DNA of 41,870 bases from Candidatus Pacearchaeota archaeon (GTDB lineage Archaea; Nanobdellota; Nanobdellia; Pacearchaeales; GW2011-AR1): NCBI GenBank assembly GCA_018304025.1, contig JAGVXA010000010.1:1-41870 (forward strand), in the 5' to 3' direction. Shown here piece after piece: positions 31,548 to 40,800 of the stretch. The notes under the pieces were generated by a model that was not told where the DNA came from, made no database searches, and saw only the letters and a list, made by a program, of their open reading frames with translations. How positions within the stretch are numbered: the stretch's first letter is position 1; the number at the start of each line of letters is the position of its first letter. Both the position numbers and the translations under genes were made by a program.

Positions 31548-34403
31548 TTGGATGTTAGAAAAGAGGGTTATCCTACATTGGTTCATCAGAAATATACTTA
31601 TAAGAATGGCAAGACGTATGGGCCTTATTTATACGAGAATAAACGCATCGATGGCAGGGTTGTTACGCGCTATCTTGGGCAGAAAGAAAAGCCGAATATC
31701 ACGACGACAAATGCGATTTATATCCTTCTGATATCACTGATTGCGATTGGCGCGATTGTTTTGATGTATCATTTCTTTTCTCCTACAGCAAATGTTGCGT
31801 TTGAAGTTGATTTTGTCTACAAACCCGGCGAGCCGTTAGAGGGTTTAATGAGATTTAGAATTAAGGAGGGAGAATTAGTTCCTAAAGATTCTATTATCAG
31901 AATTAATTATGGTTCGCAGTCAAAAAATTTTGCTTTGTCTGAATTAATCAGCGATCCAACTATTTCCGGGGAGTTTTATGCCGAAGGAAAAAGCCTTTCA
32001 GGGAGCGGAGAAGGATATGGTGTTGAAGGTTCCCGAATTGTTTATCCAACTATTGATTTTGATTTGTTGATTTCTTCTAAGGAGAAATCTGAAGAAGAAT
32101 CTGACAGCGATGAAGGGAGTGAAATAGTTGTCGAGGAAGCGACTGAAGGGAGTGAAATAGTTATCGAAGAAGCTACTGATGCAGGAATTGCTACTGATGA
32201 AGAAACTGCCGGCGAAGAAACGGCGGAGGAAGGCGCTGTTGAAGAAAGTTCTGAGACAAGCAGCGAATCGACAAGCGAGACGAGCAGCGAGAGCAGTTCA
32301 GAAAGTTCTGACTCTGGTTCTTCTGATTCCGGAGATTCAAGCTCGTCGGATTCCGGAGAGAGCAGCGACGCAGGAATAACTGGAGCGGCGATTCTTGAGA
32401 GCGAATCTATTATCAGCGGGCAAGTCAGCGAGGATGAAGAATTCACTTATATTCTCGAGAAAGGACAGAAAGCGAGAATTGCTCCAGGAAGCGTGAAAGT
32501 TGATGGAGAAGAAATAAGCGAGAGCAGTATTTCCCTAAAGGTTTTTGGCGACGAAGCTGAAGTAACAACAGATTATTTTATTAATGAAAGAGGATTTGGC
32601 GAGGATTTTCTCGGTGATTTTGGGCTGACTTTGTATGTCGACGTCAAGGAATTGGATTTAATTGCAGAACCGGGATTGATAACTGTTGAATTAGTTTCTG
32701 GAGACGACGTGATTGCCGTGCACGAGGAAGACATTACTGTTTTTGGCAAGGCGGAAAACAAGACAGAGGAGGAAACAAAAGAAAAGAATAAGACAAAAGA
32801 GGAGAAAGAGGGCGGCTTGAGTTTTGCCGGCGAGATTGAAACGATTATAATTCCTAAAGACGGTTCTGCTGTTGTTGATTTGAGCGAGTATTTTTCCGGA
32901 GCTGAAAGTTATGATTTTGACGCTGCAAACATTACTGCTTTATTCGACGGGGATTTAATGACTTTGAATGCTGAGCCAGGATTTAGCGGTTCTCGCAGCG
33001 GAAAAGTTACAGGTTATTTTGACGACGAGAATGTTGAAAGCAACTTGTTTAATATTTTAGTATCGTCGGGCGCGGTGAGAATGACGACTTCAAGAGAGAG
33101 AATAAAGGTTGGAGAAAAAGTCAGGTGGGTAAAAAATATCAGCTTTGATACTGCAGAAAACACGACTGTCGAGATTCCCGCAATTGCCGAAAACGTGAAC
33201 ATCAAACAAAATGTTGAAGGGGAGATTGTCAGCGTCGAGCCTAGTTTGCTGACGGGGGAAGTTATAATTGAAATGGACCTGGAGAAACAGCCGAGAATTA
33301 TTCAATGGATTAAAAAGTTAATAAGAATGATAACCGGACGAATAACTGGACGCGCTGTGACTGACTTGAACGACACGGGTGTTGAAGTTGTTTTGGAAAA
33401 TTCTGACAATTACGTGATAGAATATGAAACCTCTGCGCCGACTGCTGTCGAGTCGGAGATTTCCGGCGGGAAAAAAATTGTTATTTCAGGACCGGATGAA
33501 GTTGAATATACCGACGTTATCGCGTTTACTGAATTAAATAATTCTGTTTCTGTCTTGGATTCGGGGCAGATAAAAATTTACTGGCATAATTACGACGCTG
33601 CGCCTGAAGAAGTCAAGAGAGTTAGCGAAGTCGAGGAGAAAGATGTTGTCGAGGATATTATTATCGACGAGAATGGGGAAGTAAGCGATGCTAGCGAAGA
33701 GAATTTGAATTTGATTAGCGGAAATGTGATTCAAAATAGTTATGAAGAAAATAAAAAGAAAGAGGCTTTTGATGTGGCCTCAAAGGTACAGCATATCTCG
33801 ACGGACTATAATAATTATGACGACTATAACTATATAAATATTTCTGTTTACAATGATTCGGCGGAGAAAGCCCCAGTGGCTCAACGGTTACAGCACCGAA
33901 CTGATACTTCGGGTCCTGACGGACTTCCGGGTTCGACTCCCGGCTGGGGCGACTCCGCTTTTAATTCCGGCGCAGCAATTACTGGAAATGCTGTTTCAGA
34001 AATTCCGACGGAGAATTATGCCAGGCAATTAATTCCTTTCGATGCTTATGACTTGGATGACGACGGGAATGTTGATTATATTGAGTGGGTTGTACCTCAT
34101 CTTTCTAATCAAACATTTGAGATAATTATTGAAATTTCGAAGGCAGAGCATTTGGATGCAAACAGGACTTTTGTCGAGGATGTTTATGATTCAGTCAAGG
34201 CGAGAGACGGGAACTGGACGACGATTCCCGACGGAGATTATCTCCGCGTGACTTTTGAGGAGAATTTGACTTCTGAGAAAGATATTACGATTTATGCTAG
34301 AGCGGGATGCAATGAAACTATTTTGATTAATGGCGTTGAAGTTCCGTGCGAGATTTTTGAGAAGAAGACGAGGATTGACGAGATAAGGGGGGAATTGGGA
34401 TGA
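31548..34403 (+). CDS. Membrane-tethered Ser/Glu-rich surface protein with embedded tRNA
   Basis: The 951-residue protein starts at a TTG. Residues 10-45 form a GKTYGPYLYENKR..VVTRYLG motif seen in small cytoplasmic domains; a membrane helix follows (about 56-78, IYILLISLIAIGAIVLMYHFF). The rest should be outside. A Ser/Glu/Asp low-complexity belt spans about 180-280, then ITGAAILES, beta-sandwich segments, ITGRITGRAV, and a C-terminal domain with DAYDLDDDGNVDYIEWVVP. Residues about 775-801 (APVAQRLQHRTDTSGPDGL...) are simply the translation of an 81-nt tRNA gene that keeps the frame open. The stop overlaps the next start (ATGATG), and four overlapping genes form an operon. Confidence 0.8.
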   Translation: MDVRKEGYPTLVHQKYTYKNGKTYGPYLYENKRIDGRVVTRYLGQKEKPNITTTNAIYILLISLIAIGAIVLMYHFFSPTANVAFEVDFVYKPGEPLEGLMRFRIKEGELVPKDSIIRINYGSQSKNFALSELISDPTISGEFYAEGKSLSGSGEGYGVEGSRIVYPTIDFDLLISSKEKSEEESDSDEGSEIVVEEATEGSEIVIEEATDAGIATDEETAGEETAEEGAVEESSETSSESTSETSSESSSESSDSGSSDSGDSSSSDSGESSDAGITGAAILESESIISGQVSEDEEFTYILEKGQKARIAPGSVKVDGEEISESSISLKVFGDEAEVTTDYFINERGFGEDFLGDFGLTLYVDVKELDLIAEPGLITVELVSGDDVIAVHEEDITVFGKAENKTEEETKEKNKTKEEKEGGLSFAGEIETIIIPKDGSAVVDLSEYFSGAESYDFDAANITALFDGDLMTLNAEPGFSGSRSGKVTGYFDDENVESNLFNILVSSGAVRMTTSRERIKVGEKVRWVKNISFDTAENTTVEIPAIAENVNIKQNVEGEIVSVEPSLLTGEVIIEMDLEKQPRIIQWIKKLIRMITGRITGRAVTDLNDTGVEVVLENSDNYVIEYETSAPTAVESEISGGKKIVISGPDEVEYTDVIAFTELNNSVSVLDSGQIKIYWHNYDAAPEEVKRVSEVEEKDVVEDIIIDENGEVSDASEENLNLISGNVIQNSYEENKKKEAFDVASKVQHISTDYNNYDDYNYINISVYNDSAEKAPVAQRLQHRTDTSGPDGLPGSTPGWGDSAFNSGAAITGNAVSEIPTENYARQLIPFDAYDLDDDGNVDYIEWVVPHLSNQTFEIIIEISKAEHLDANRTFVEDVYDSVKARDGNWTTIPDGDYLRVTFEENLTSEKDITIYARAGCNETILINGVEVPCEIFEKKTRIDEIRGELG
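33829..33840 (+). promoter_or_regulatory. TATA box of the embedded tRNA
   Basis: ACTATATAAATA lies inside the coding sequence. TATATAAA starts 39 bases before the tRNA, exactly the spacing found before the second tRNA-like copy (38907 to 38946). Confidence 0.5.
33870..33950 (+). tRNA. Class II (Ser-like) tRNA with GAT anticodon inside a CDS
   Basis: The cloverleaf is nearly perfect: acceptor GCCCCAG/CTGGGGC (7 of 7), anticodon stem CCGAA/TTCGG with loop CTGATAC, variable arm GTCC-TGAC-GGAC, and T arm CCGGG-TTCGACT-CCCGG. G73 follows. Long variable arm plus G73 is the archaeal serine pattern (leucine has A73), but the anticodon GAT reads isoleucine codons. The 81-base gene is a multiple of three and leaves the surrounding frame open. 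It may be an active mistranslating tRNA, a decoy, or an inert cassette. Confidence 0.75.
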
Positions 34404-34912
34404 TGAACCGAGAAGAAAATAAAACGGGAGAAAAATTTAGAATGAAAAGAAAAGAGTTTGACTATTATATTTTTATCGACTACTCTGAAAGTTTGATAGG
34501 ATATACTATTATTGAAAAGTCGAAAATTAGAGATTTGCTTCCGAAAATTTCTAAATTAGCCCACTATAAAGAAATAGTGCATAAAAAACCGTATCTTGCC
34601 GCAATAAGAAAGAGATTTGAAAGAGAGGAAATTACAAAATTTTTAATGAAGTGGAAAATAAGGAATATGAAGGAGAATATTGAGATTTTCTCGGATGTTT
34701 TGGAGTTTGTAAAACGCAACGATAATTGTGCAATTTTTGTTTCAGTTGATAATAATCAGTATAAATCTTTTTTGAAATTGTTTGAAGTATTTCCCCATAA
34801 GGAGAACGTTGAAGTTTCTCAGGAAAGTTGTTTGAGGAAAGGTTCAATTGAGTGCAGATTGAGTTATATTATTGATAATCTATTAAATATAAAGAGGACG
34901 AAAAATGCTTAA
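34400..34912 (+). CDS. Hypothetical cytoplasmic protein in surface-protein operon
   Basis: This 170-residue protein is not recognised. It has no signal peptide. The N-terminal YYIFIDYSESLIGYTII followed later by CAIFVSVDNN reads like two core beta strands with acidic residues, and the remainder is helical and basic. An RNase H-like or nuclease fold is possible but unproven. It overlaps the upstream stop and the downstream start, so it is translated with the surface proteins, perhaps supporting their expression. A second methionine (MKRKEF, 34442) is an alternative start. Confidence 0.6.
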   Translation: MMNREENKTGEKFRMKRKEFDYYIFIDYSESLIGYTIIEKSKIRDLLPKISKLAHYKEIVHKKPYLAAIRKRFEREEITKFLMKWKIRNMKENIEIFSDVLEFVKRNDNCAIFVSVDNNQYKSFLKLFEVFPHKENVEVSQESCLRKGSIECRLSYIIDNLLNIKRTKNA

Positions 34913-35090
34913 GCAAAAATCAAAGATTTTGTATAATTTATTTTCAGAGAAAAAATATAGAGTAGTAGACCCCTCAATCCTACTAATCGGACAAGCCGAG
35001 GTTCGTCAGGGTCTGTTCCTCTACGAATTAGATATATGTTCAAAGTATATAAAATTTTCGGTTGAAGATGGCAAAAGGAGATTAAAATGA
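34905..35090 (+). CDS. Small ORF bridging two operon genes
   Basis: A 61-residue frame overlaps both neighbours (ATGCTTAA at its start, AAAATGA at its end), so ribosomes could pass through it. The product is not recognised. AGACCC (34967-34972) pairs with GGGTCT (35009-35014) around a CGG-ACAAG-CCG hairpin, so the stretch may matter as RNA rather than as protein. Confidence 0.4.
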   Translation: MLKQKSKILYNLFSEKKYRVVDPSILLIGQAEVRQGLFLYELDICSKYIKFSVEDGKRRLK

Positions 35091-37894
35091 AGAATAAAAA
35101 AAGAGTGGATAAAAAAAGAAGATTGATTTGGGTAGTTTTATCAGTTGTTATTTTAATTGGTTTTGGTTTTGCGGAGCAAAATCAATCTTTAGAAGATGAA
35201 TTAAATAACTTGACTGCAGAATTATCTTCTTCGGGATATTCCTGGTTAGTTGATTATTCTGTGAGTTATCCGTCGGTAGAAGTTTACGAGAAAGACGGGA
35301 GCGAGAAGATTGCTGATTTTGGAGAGATTAGCGAAGACGGGAAATATAAGATTTATTTGACTTCATTAGTTGGAGAGCAGGATACATTTGATTTGAAGAT
35401 TCTTGGAGCGAGTGTGGATTTTGATTATGTTGTGGACCCGTTCGCAGATAATGGTTCGCTGATTCAGACTATTGCTGACTGCGGCGATTTAATCACGGAA
35501 AATGCAACTTATGTTTTGAATCAGAGTGTCAACACGACAAATACTTGCTTCAATATAATGGCAAATAATGTTACGCTGGACTGCCAGGGCTTTGATATTA
35601 ATTACTCTCAGTCGGGGTTTGGCTACGGGGTAAATATTACAGGATATAATTACTCGACGATTAAGGAATGCAATATTTATGAGGGAAGCACAGCGAGTTC
35701 AGCAAAGCATGGGATTTATTTGAACAATGCGAAAAATAATACTATTGAGAATAATAATGTGACAGTGATAGATTCTTACGGGGGTCTTTCTGCGGTTTAT
35801 TTAGCTGGGTCTTCAGACCAGAATTTATTGAAAGGAAACACACTTTTTGCTTCGGGCGCTGCTGTATCTGGAATTTATCTGTCCAATATGCCGAGATATA
35901 ACTCAATAGATAATAATACGATAGTCACAAAAGGATTAGAAGATGGCTGCGGCATTAGACTTCATATAGCTCCTCTGAATAATCTTACAAATAACAAAAT
36001 TAATACGAGCAGGGAGAGGGCATTTATTATTTACTTTCTTACTTATGCGAATAGCAATCTATCTATAGACTCTTCTAACTTAGCAGAAGGCAAGCCTGTG
36101 AATTATACCTTTGACGCAGAGAATCTTGTTTTTGACGGAGTTGATTTCACACAATACGGCTCTGTGATTTTTGTTTACTCGAACAATATAACAATAAGAA
36201 ACTCTAATTTTTCCGACGATTCGCTTTATCTTTTAGAAACGCATAACAGCACAATAGAAAATAATCTTTTTAACACGACAAATAGTTATGGGCTAGCCAA
36301 TTCTTATTCAAACAACAATTTAATAAATAACAATACAATTATTTCCTATTCGAATCCTGGATTTTATGGCTATTATTACGCTTATAACTCCAATATTACC
36401 AATAACACAATAGAAACATATAACAGCTCATCTTCTGGTTTGTGGTTTTTTTATGTAAATTCAACAAATGTAAAAAACAACAAGATAATAACGAGTGGCG
36501 GAAATTCATACGCGGTATATTTGAACTCTTATTCATCTTTGAACTATTTTTCAGGCAATGTAATTAATACATCAACAGGCACAAATACCATTGGGATTTA
36601 TTTACAGAGCGGCTCAAATAGTAATGTTTTTGTGAATAACAGCATTAATACAAATTCCTCTTCAGGTTATGGAATTTATTTCTATATTGGCACGGATAAT
36701 AACACTTTTTCAAGAATGAATATAAATACAACAGCGCATAGCATCTATGTTGCAGACATAAACCAAAATTTCACAATTACTGATTCTATTGTCAAAACTT
36801 CTTCAGCAACGAATTTTGGATTTTATATTTACAACCGCGTTAATGGTGGTATGTGGAATTTCACGAATGTAACTCAGGCAGGCGGAGTGCCGATAAATAT
36901 TTCCTGGGTCGCTGGCGGGAATGGGACTTTGAACATGCATTGGTATTTGGATGTGAATGTTACTGATAATTCAACTGGCGGAGCTCTTGTGTCGGCGAAT
37001 GTTTTGAGCTGGAATTCTTCTGGCGGGCTTAACGGGAATTCTACTACTGGCGCTTCTGGATTAACTCGACAGACTTTATTGGAGTACACTCGAAATGCTT
37101 CGACGACAACTTACTTTTCGCCTTACATGGTTAATGTTTCTCTCAACGGGTATTCTAACTTTACAAATGATTCGTTGAATTTGTCGGGGAATGTTTGGTG
37201 GGATGCTAAGTTGAGAGATATTACTCTTCCGAATATTACTTCTATTTCTCCGACGAATGAGACGTTTACTTCTAACCAGACAATTAACTTTACTGCTAAT
37301 TTAACTGATGTGGGAAGTGGATTGAGTAATGCTACTTTGTATATTTACAACCAAAGCGGATTGTATAACTCTACTTTCTATAATATTGTTGGCGCGCCTT
37401 TGACTGCTTCTGTCGGGATTGTTGTTTATATGATTGAAGGAGTTTATACTTGGTTCTGGGAAGTGTTTGACGTCGCTGCTAATTTCATTACTTCACAGAA
37501 TGAGACGACTGGCGTCGGAGGGAATTATACTCTTACCGTCGATATTTCTACTCCGAATATTTCGTTTGTTGCTCCGACTCCTTCGGATGGTTCGACAACT
37601 GCGGGGAATTCGATTTATGTGAATGTTTCTGCTGACGGGAGCGCTGGGCTTGGTACTAACATATCGACGTTCGTTGATTTTGATAATTCTTTGGTTGGTT
37701 GGTGGAGGATGGATGATTTGAATTCTTCTGGGGATGTGGTGGATTATATGGGGTGCTATGATAATGAGACGGAGATTTTGACTGAAGAGGGATGGAAGTA
37801 TTTTGCTGAACTGAATGATGATGAAAGAGTTATGACGCTAAATCAGGAAACAGGAGAGAAAGAATTACAATTGCCGACGGAGAGACAGATTTGA
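35087..37894 (+). CDS. Secreted NosD-like beta-helix/LamG surface protein, 5' part (frameshifted)
   Basis: The 935-residue frame begins with a signal peptide (about 12-29, LIWVVLSVVILIGFGFAEQ). Beta-helix repeats of the NosD type run from about residue 130 to 580, with many N-N-x-I-x-N-N-T steps and dense N-x-S/T glycosylation sites. Two Ig-like segments follow (PNITSISPTNETFTSNQTIN, PNISFVAPTPSDGSTT), then the start of a LamG domain (LVGWWRMDDLNSSGDVVDYMG). The LamG is interrupted at Cys-890 by the start of an intein (CYDNETEILTEEGWKYFAEL). Translation meets TGA at 37892 within the Hint domain. The remaining 4 kb continue in the +1 frame, so the intact product needs a frameshift or a sequence correction. 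Confidence 0.82.
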   Translation: MKNKKRVDKKRRLIWVVLSVVILIGFGFAEQNQSLEDELNNLTAELSSSGYSWLVDYSVSYPSVEVYEKDGSEKIADFGEISEDGKYKIYLTSLVGEQDTFDLKILGASVDFDYVVDPFADNGSLIQTIADCGDLITENATYVLNQSVNTTNTCFNIMANNVTLDCQGFDINYSQSGFGYGVNITGYNYSTIKECNIYEGSTASSAKHGIYLNNAKNNTIENNNVTVIDSYGGLSAVYLAGSSDQNLLKGNTLFASGAAVSGIYLSNMPRYNSIDNNTIVTKGLEDGCGIRLHIAPLNNLTNNKINTSRERAFIIYFLTYANSNLSIDSSNLAEGKPVNYTFDAENLVFDGVDFTQYGSVIFVYSNNITIRNSNFSDDSLYLLETHNSTIENNLFNTTNSYGLANSYSNNNLINNNTIISYSNPGFYGYYYAYNSNITNNTIETYNSSSSGLWFFYVNSTNVKNNKIITSGGNSYAVYLNSYSSLNYFSGNVINTSTGTNTIGIYLQSGSNSNVFVNNSINTNSSSGYGIYFYIGTDNNTFSRMNINTTAHSIYVADINQNFTITDSIVKTSSATNFGFYIYNRVNGGMWNFTNVTQAGGVPINISWVAGGNGTLNMHWYLDVNVTDNSTGGALVSANVLSWNSSGGLNGNSTTGASGLTRQTLLEYTRNASTTTYFSPYMVNVSLNGYSNFTNDSLNLSGNVWWDAKLRDITLPNITSISPTNETFTSNQTINFTANLTDVGSGLSNATLYIYNQSGLYNSTFYNIVGAPLTASVGIVVYMIEGVYTWFWEVFDVAANFITSQNETTGVGGNYTLTVDISTPNISFVAPTPSDGSTTAGNSIYVNVSADGSAGLGTNISTFVDFDNSLVGWWRMDDLNSSGDVVDYMGCYDNETEILTEEGWKYFAELNDDERVMTLNQETGEKELQLPTERQI

Positions 37895-40800
37895 GACAGA
37901 AGAAGGAGAATTAGTTGTAAGTGGGGAGCATAAAGTTTACGCTTCTTCAGAAGAAAGAGGGGAAATTTCAAATCTATCTTCGTATAGTGTAATTAAATTG
38001 CCTTCGAAATCTTCTGGCTTTGTTTCATTAACTAATTTAAGGAAAGCTTGTTTTGAAGATTCTATTCTGCGCTGTGAAATTCTTAACCAAACAATTGAGA
38101 ATATTGTTTCCTCGTTATATGATAATCTATCTGTAAAATCAGAGTCATTGGTTACGAATATTCTTTTTTCTGATTTAGAGAACTCTGATAACTTGCCGTT
38201 AGAGAGTTGTTTAGATTTGCGAATGATGTCTAATCCTTGCTGTTTAAGAAATATTTCTAATCTTCTGTCTACGTTTTCGTCAAAAAGAAATTTAGGCTTT
38301 GACAGCTGTTCTGAATCTGGCATTATTTTCACCTCTTGTCAACTCAGTTGCATATTGCAAAGCTGCTCCGATATGAGCTTTAGTCAAGGATGGGAAAGCT
38401 TCAATTATTTCTTGGAGGGGAGCTCCGTCTCTAAGCATTTCCAAAACTTGCCAGACCATAATTCTGGTGCCCTTGAAAGTAGGCTTGCCATGACAAATCT
38501 CACTGTCGGCAACAATGTAATCGTTGATTTCAATTCTCATGAAAATAAAAATATTAATGAAGTATATAAAGATTATGGATTAGAGTTAATTACAGACGTT
38601 TATTCTGATTATTTGAATGGGGAGGAGATTTATTTCTTAGATTCTGAGGGGAGAGAAGTTAAAGTGAATTCGATAACTAAGATTGATAATTATTTCGGGA
38701 AGATTTATGATGTTGATGTTGAGAATGATGTTGTTTTGGTTCGACGATGGAGCAGTCCGGAAGAGAGAGAAAGATATTATAATTATTTGGAAGAAAATAA
38801 TTTGATTGATAATGAACTCAATGAAGAAAATAAAAAAGATGCTACAAATATAGCATCAATGGCAACGCATATCTTAGCAGATTATGATAATTTTAATTAC
38901 AACAGATATATAAACTTTTCTGTTGATAACAACTCTGCAGAGGATGCCTCAGTAGCATCAATGGTAATGCACCAGTCTCAAAAACTGGGTCTTAGCAGAC
39001 TTCCGGGTTCAAATCCCTCTTCGAGTCCTGACTTCTTGATTAATAGCGAAGATACTAAAGTCAAAACTCTCAGCTGGGGCGCCTCTGCATTAAATTCTGA
39101 TAATTTAGAAATACCTGTGCCTCCGACGGCGTTTTGGTCAGGGAATTCGAATAATGGTTCTGTCGTCGGTGCGACGCAGGTTAGTAATGGGAAGATGGGG
39201 AAGGGGATGGGGTTTGATGGGGATGGGGATTATATTAAAACAGCATCTACAACAGATTTTAGTTTAGCAAACATTACAGTTTCAGTGTGGGTTTATGCGA
39301 ATGAAGTAGGGTATGGTGGAACACACGAATCTGATACAGTTGTTCAACGTTACAGCGCCTTTCCAAAATATGGTTGGAAAATAGGTATAGATAATAACGG
39401 GAAACCAGTTTGGGTTTATTATAATAGTAGTAGTTGCACTTCAGATGTAATAACAAGCTCAGGAGCCTCAGTTGTTGGTGGTTGGCATCATTTAGTTGGC
39501 GCAAGGAATTCCACTAATTTGACATTATACGTGGATGGAGTCCAAAGAGGAATGATTAAAACAACCTGCGCAGACCAAACTATAAGTGAAACACTTTTGA
39601 TTGGTAAATGGAAAGTTGGACAACTTGAAGGAGACGTCAATGGCACAATCGACGACGTAATGATATTTAATCGTTCGTTGTCTGCGACGGAGATACAAGC
39701 GCTTTACGCTAATACTTCAATCAAATATTTGGAGAAAAACTTTACTTCTTTAGCAGAAGGCGCGCACACGATGAAAGCGTATGTTCAGGATTTGGCGGGG
39801 AATGTGAATACGACGGAGTTGAGGACAGTCGCGGTTGACTTCACGCCGATGAATAATTGGAATTGTACTGGGACTGCGATAAAAGATTGGACGAATACTT
39901 CGTGCTGGAGTCGGGGAGTTGTGCCTGTGTTGAATGATTCTGTTGTTTTCAATGCTACTGGAGTTGCGCCTTGCAACATTACAAATAATTCTGTTGTTCA
40001 GGATTTGAATTCGTTTACCGTCGAATCGGGTTATACTGGTTCGATTCATTTCGGTCCGATGTTCGCTGTTGGTTCGTGGGGAGCTAATGCTGTTGGGACG
40101 CAAGAGTGGAATGTAACTAATGACATAAATATTTCCGGCGGGACGATGTATATTTATGGGGATTATCTTCTTCCTGTTAATGCTACTAATCTGATTTATG
40201 GATTGTACAATTTGACTGATGAAGGACATGGACAAATTTGGCATTCGTTGAATGGGAATATTACTGTCGGAAGTTCGGGGAAATTGGATGGGGTGGGTCT
40301 GGGCTTTCCGAAAACTGTCGGTCCAGGTTATTCTTTTGGTGGTAGCTATGGTGCTTCATATGGAGGATTAGGCGGGAATACTGTTTCAAATTATATTTAT
40401 GGAAATGCAACTGCTCCTGTAAGTTTAGGTTCTGGAGGTTTTGTTGATAATGCGGGTTCTGGAATCAAGCTGAAATCAGATTATCTTGCTATCTATGGAG
40501 TAATTAATGTTAGCGGGCTAGGTGCCTCTGCGGGGAATAACGGTGCTTCTGGGGGGAGTATTTGGCTAGACGCATTAAATGTTTATATTTCTGGCTCCAT
40601 ATCTGCAGATGGCGGGCCTGGCGGAAGTACAACTTATAGTGGTGGCGGTGGCGGAAGAATAAGATTAAGTTATTCAATTTTGAATTATACTGGAATCATC
40701 AGCATTTCGGGCGGGAGATATTCGGGTCGGGACGGAACTTTAACATTTACAAATAATACTTGGCCAGCTGATTGGAATTTAACTGGAAATATTGGATTAC

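Larger units (their letters stand above)
37754..39146 (+). other. Intein inserted in the LamG domain
   Basis: Block A is CYDNETEILTEEGWK (Cys1 at 37754). Block B is TEEGELVVSGEHKVYAS at about 37893-37943. Block F is KIYDVDVENDVVLVRR at about 38700-38747. The C-terminus is WSGN followed by Ser+1 at 39147. Removing it joins VVDYMG to SNNGSVVGATQ, a normal LamG sequence. No LAGLIDADG endonuclease is visible; instead an antisense toxin-antitoxin pair lies between blocks B and F, and a tRNA-like cassette between F and the C-terminus. The 1,393-nt length is one more than a multiple of three, reflecting a frameshift near 37842-37894. Splicing activity is doubtful in this state. Confidence 0.8.

Noticed and set aside
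37892-37894. TGA read through as selenocysteine or another amino acid
   Set aside because: The same frame meets another stop (TAA) within about 14 codons, and the Hint motif continues in a different frame.
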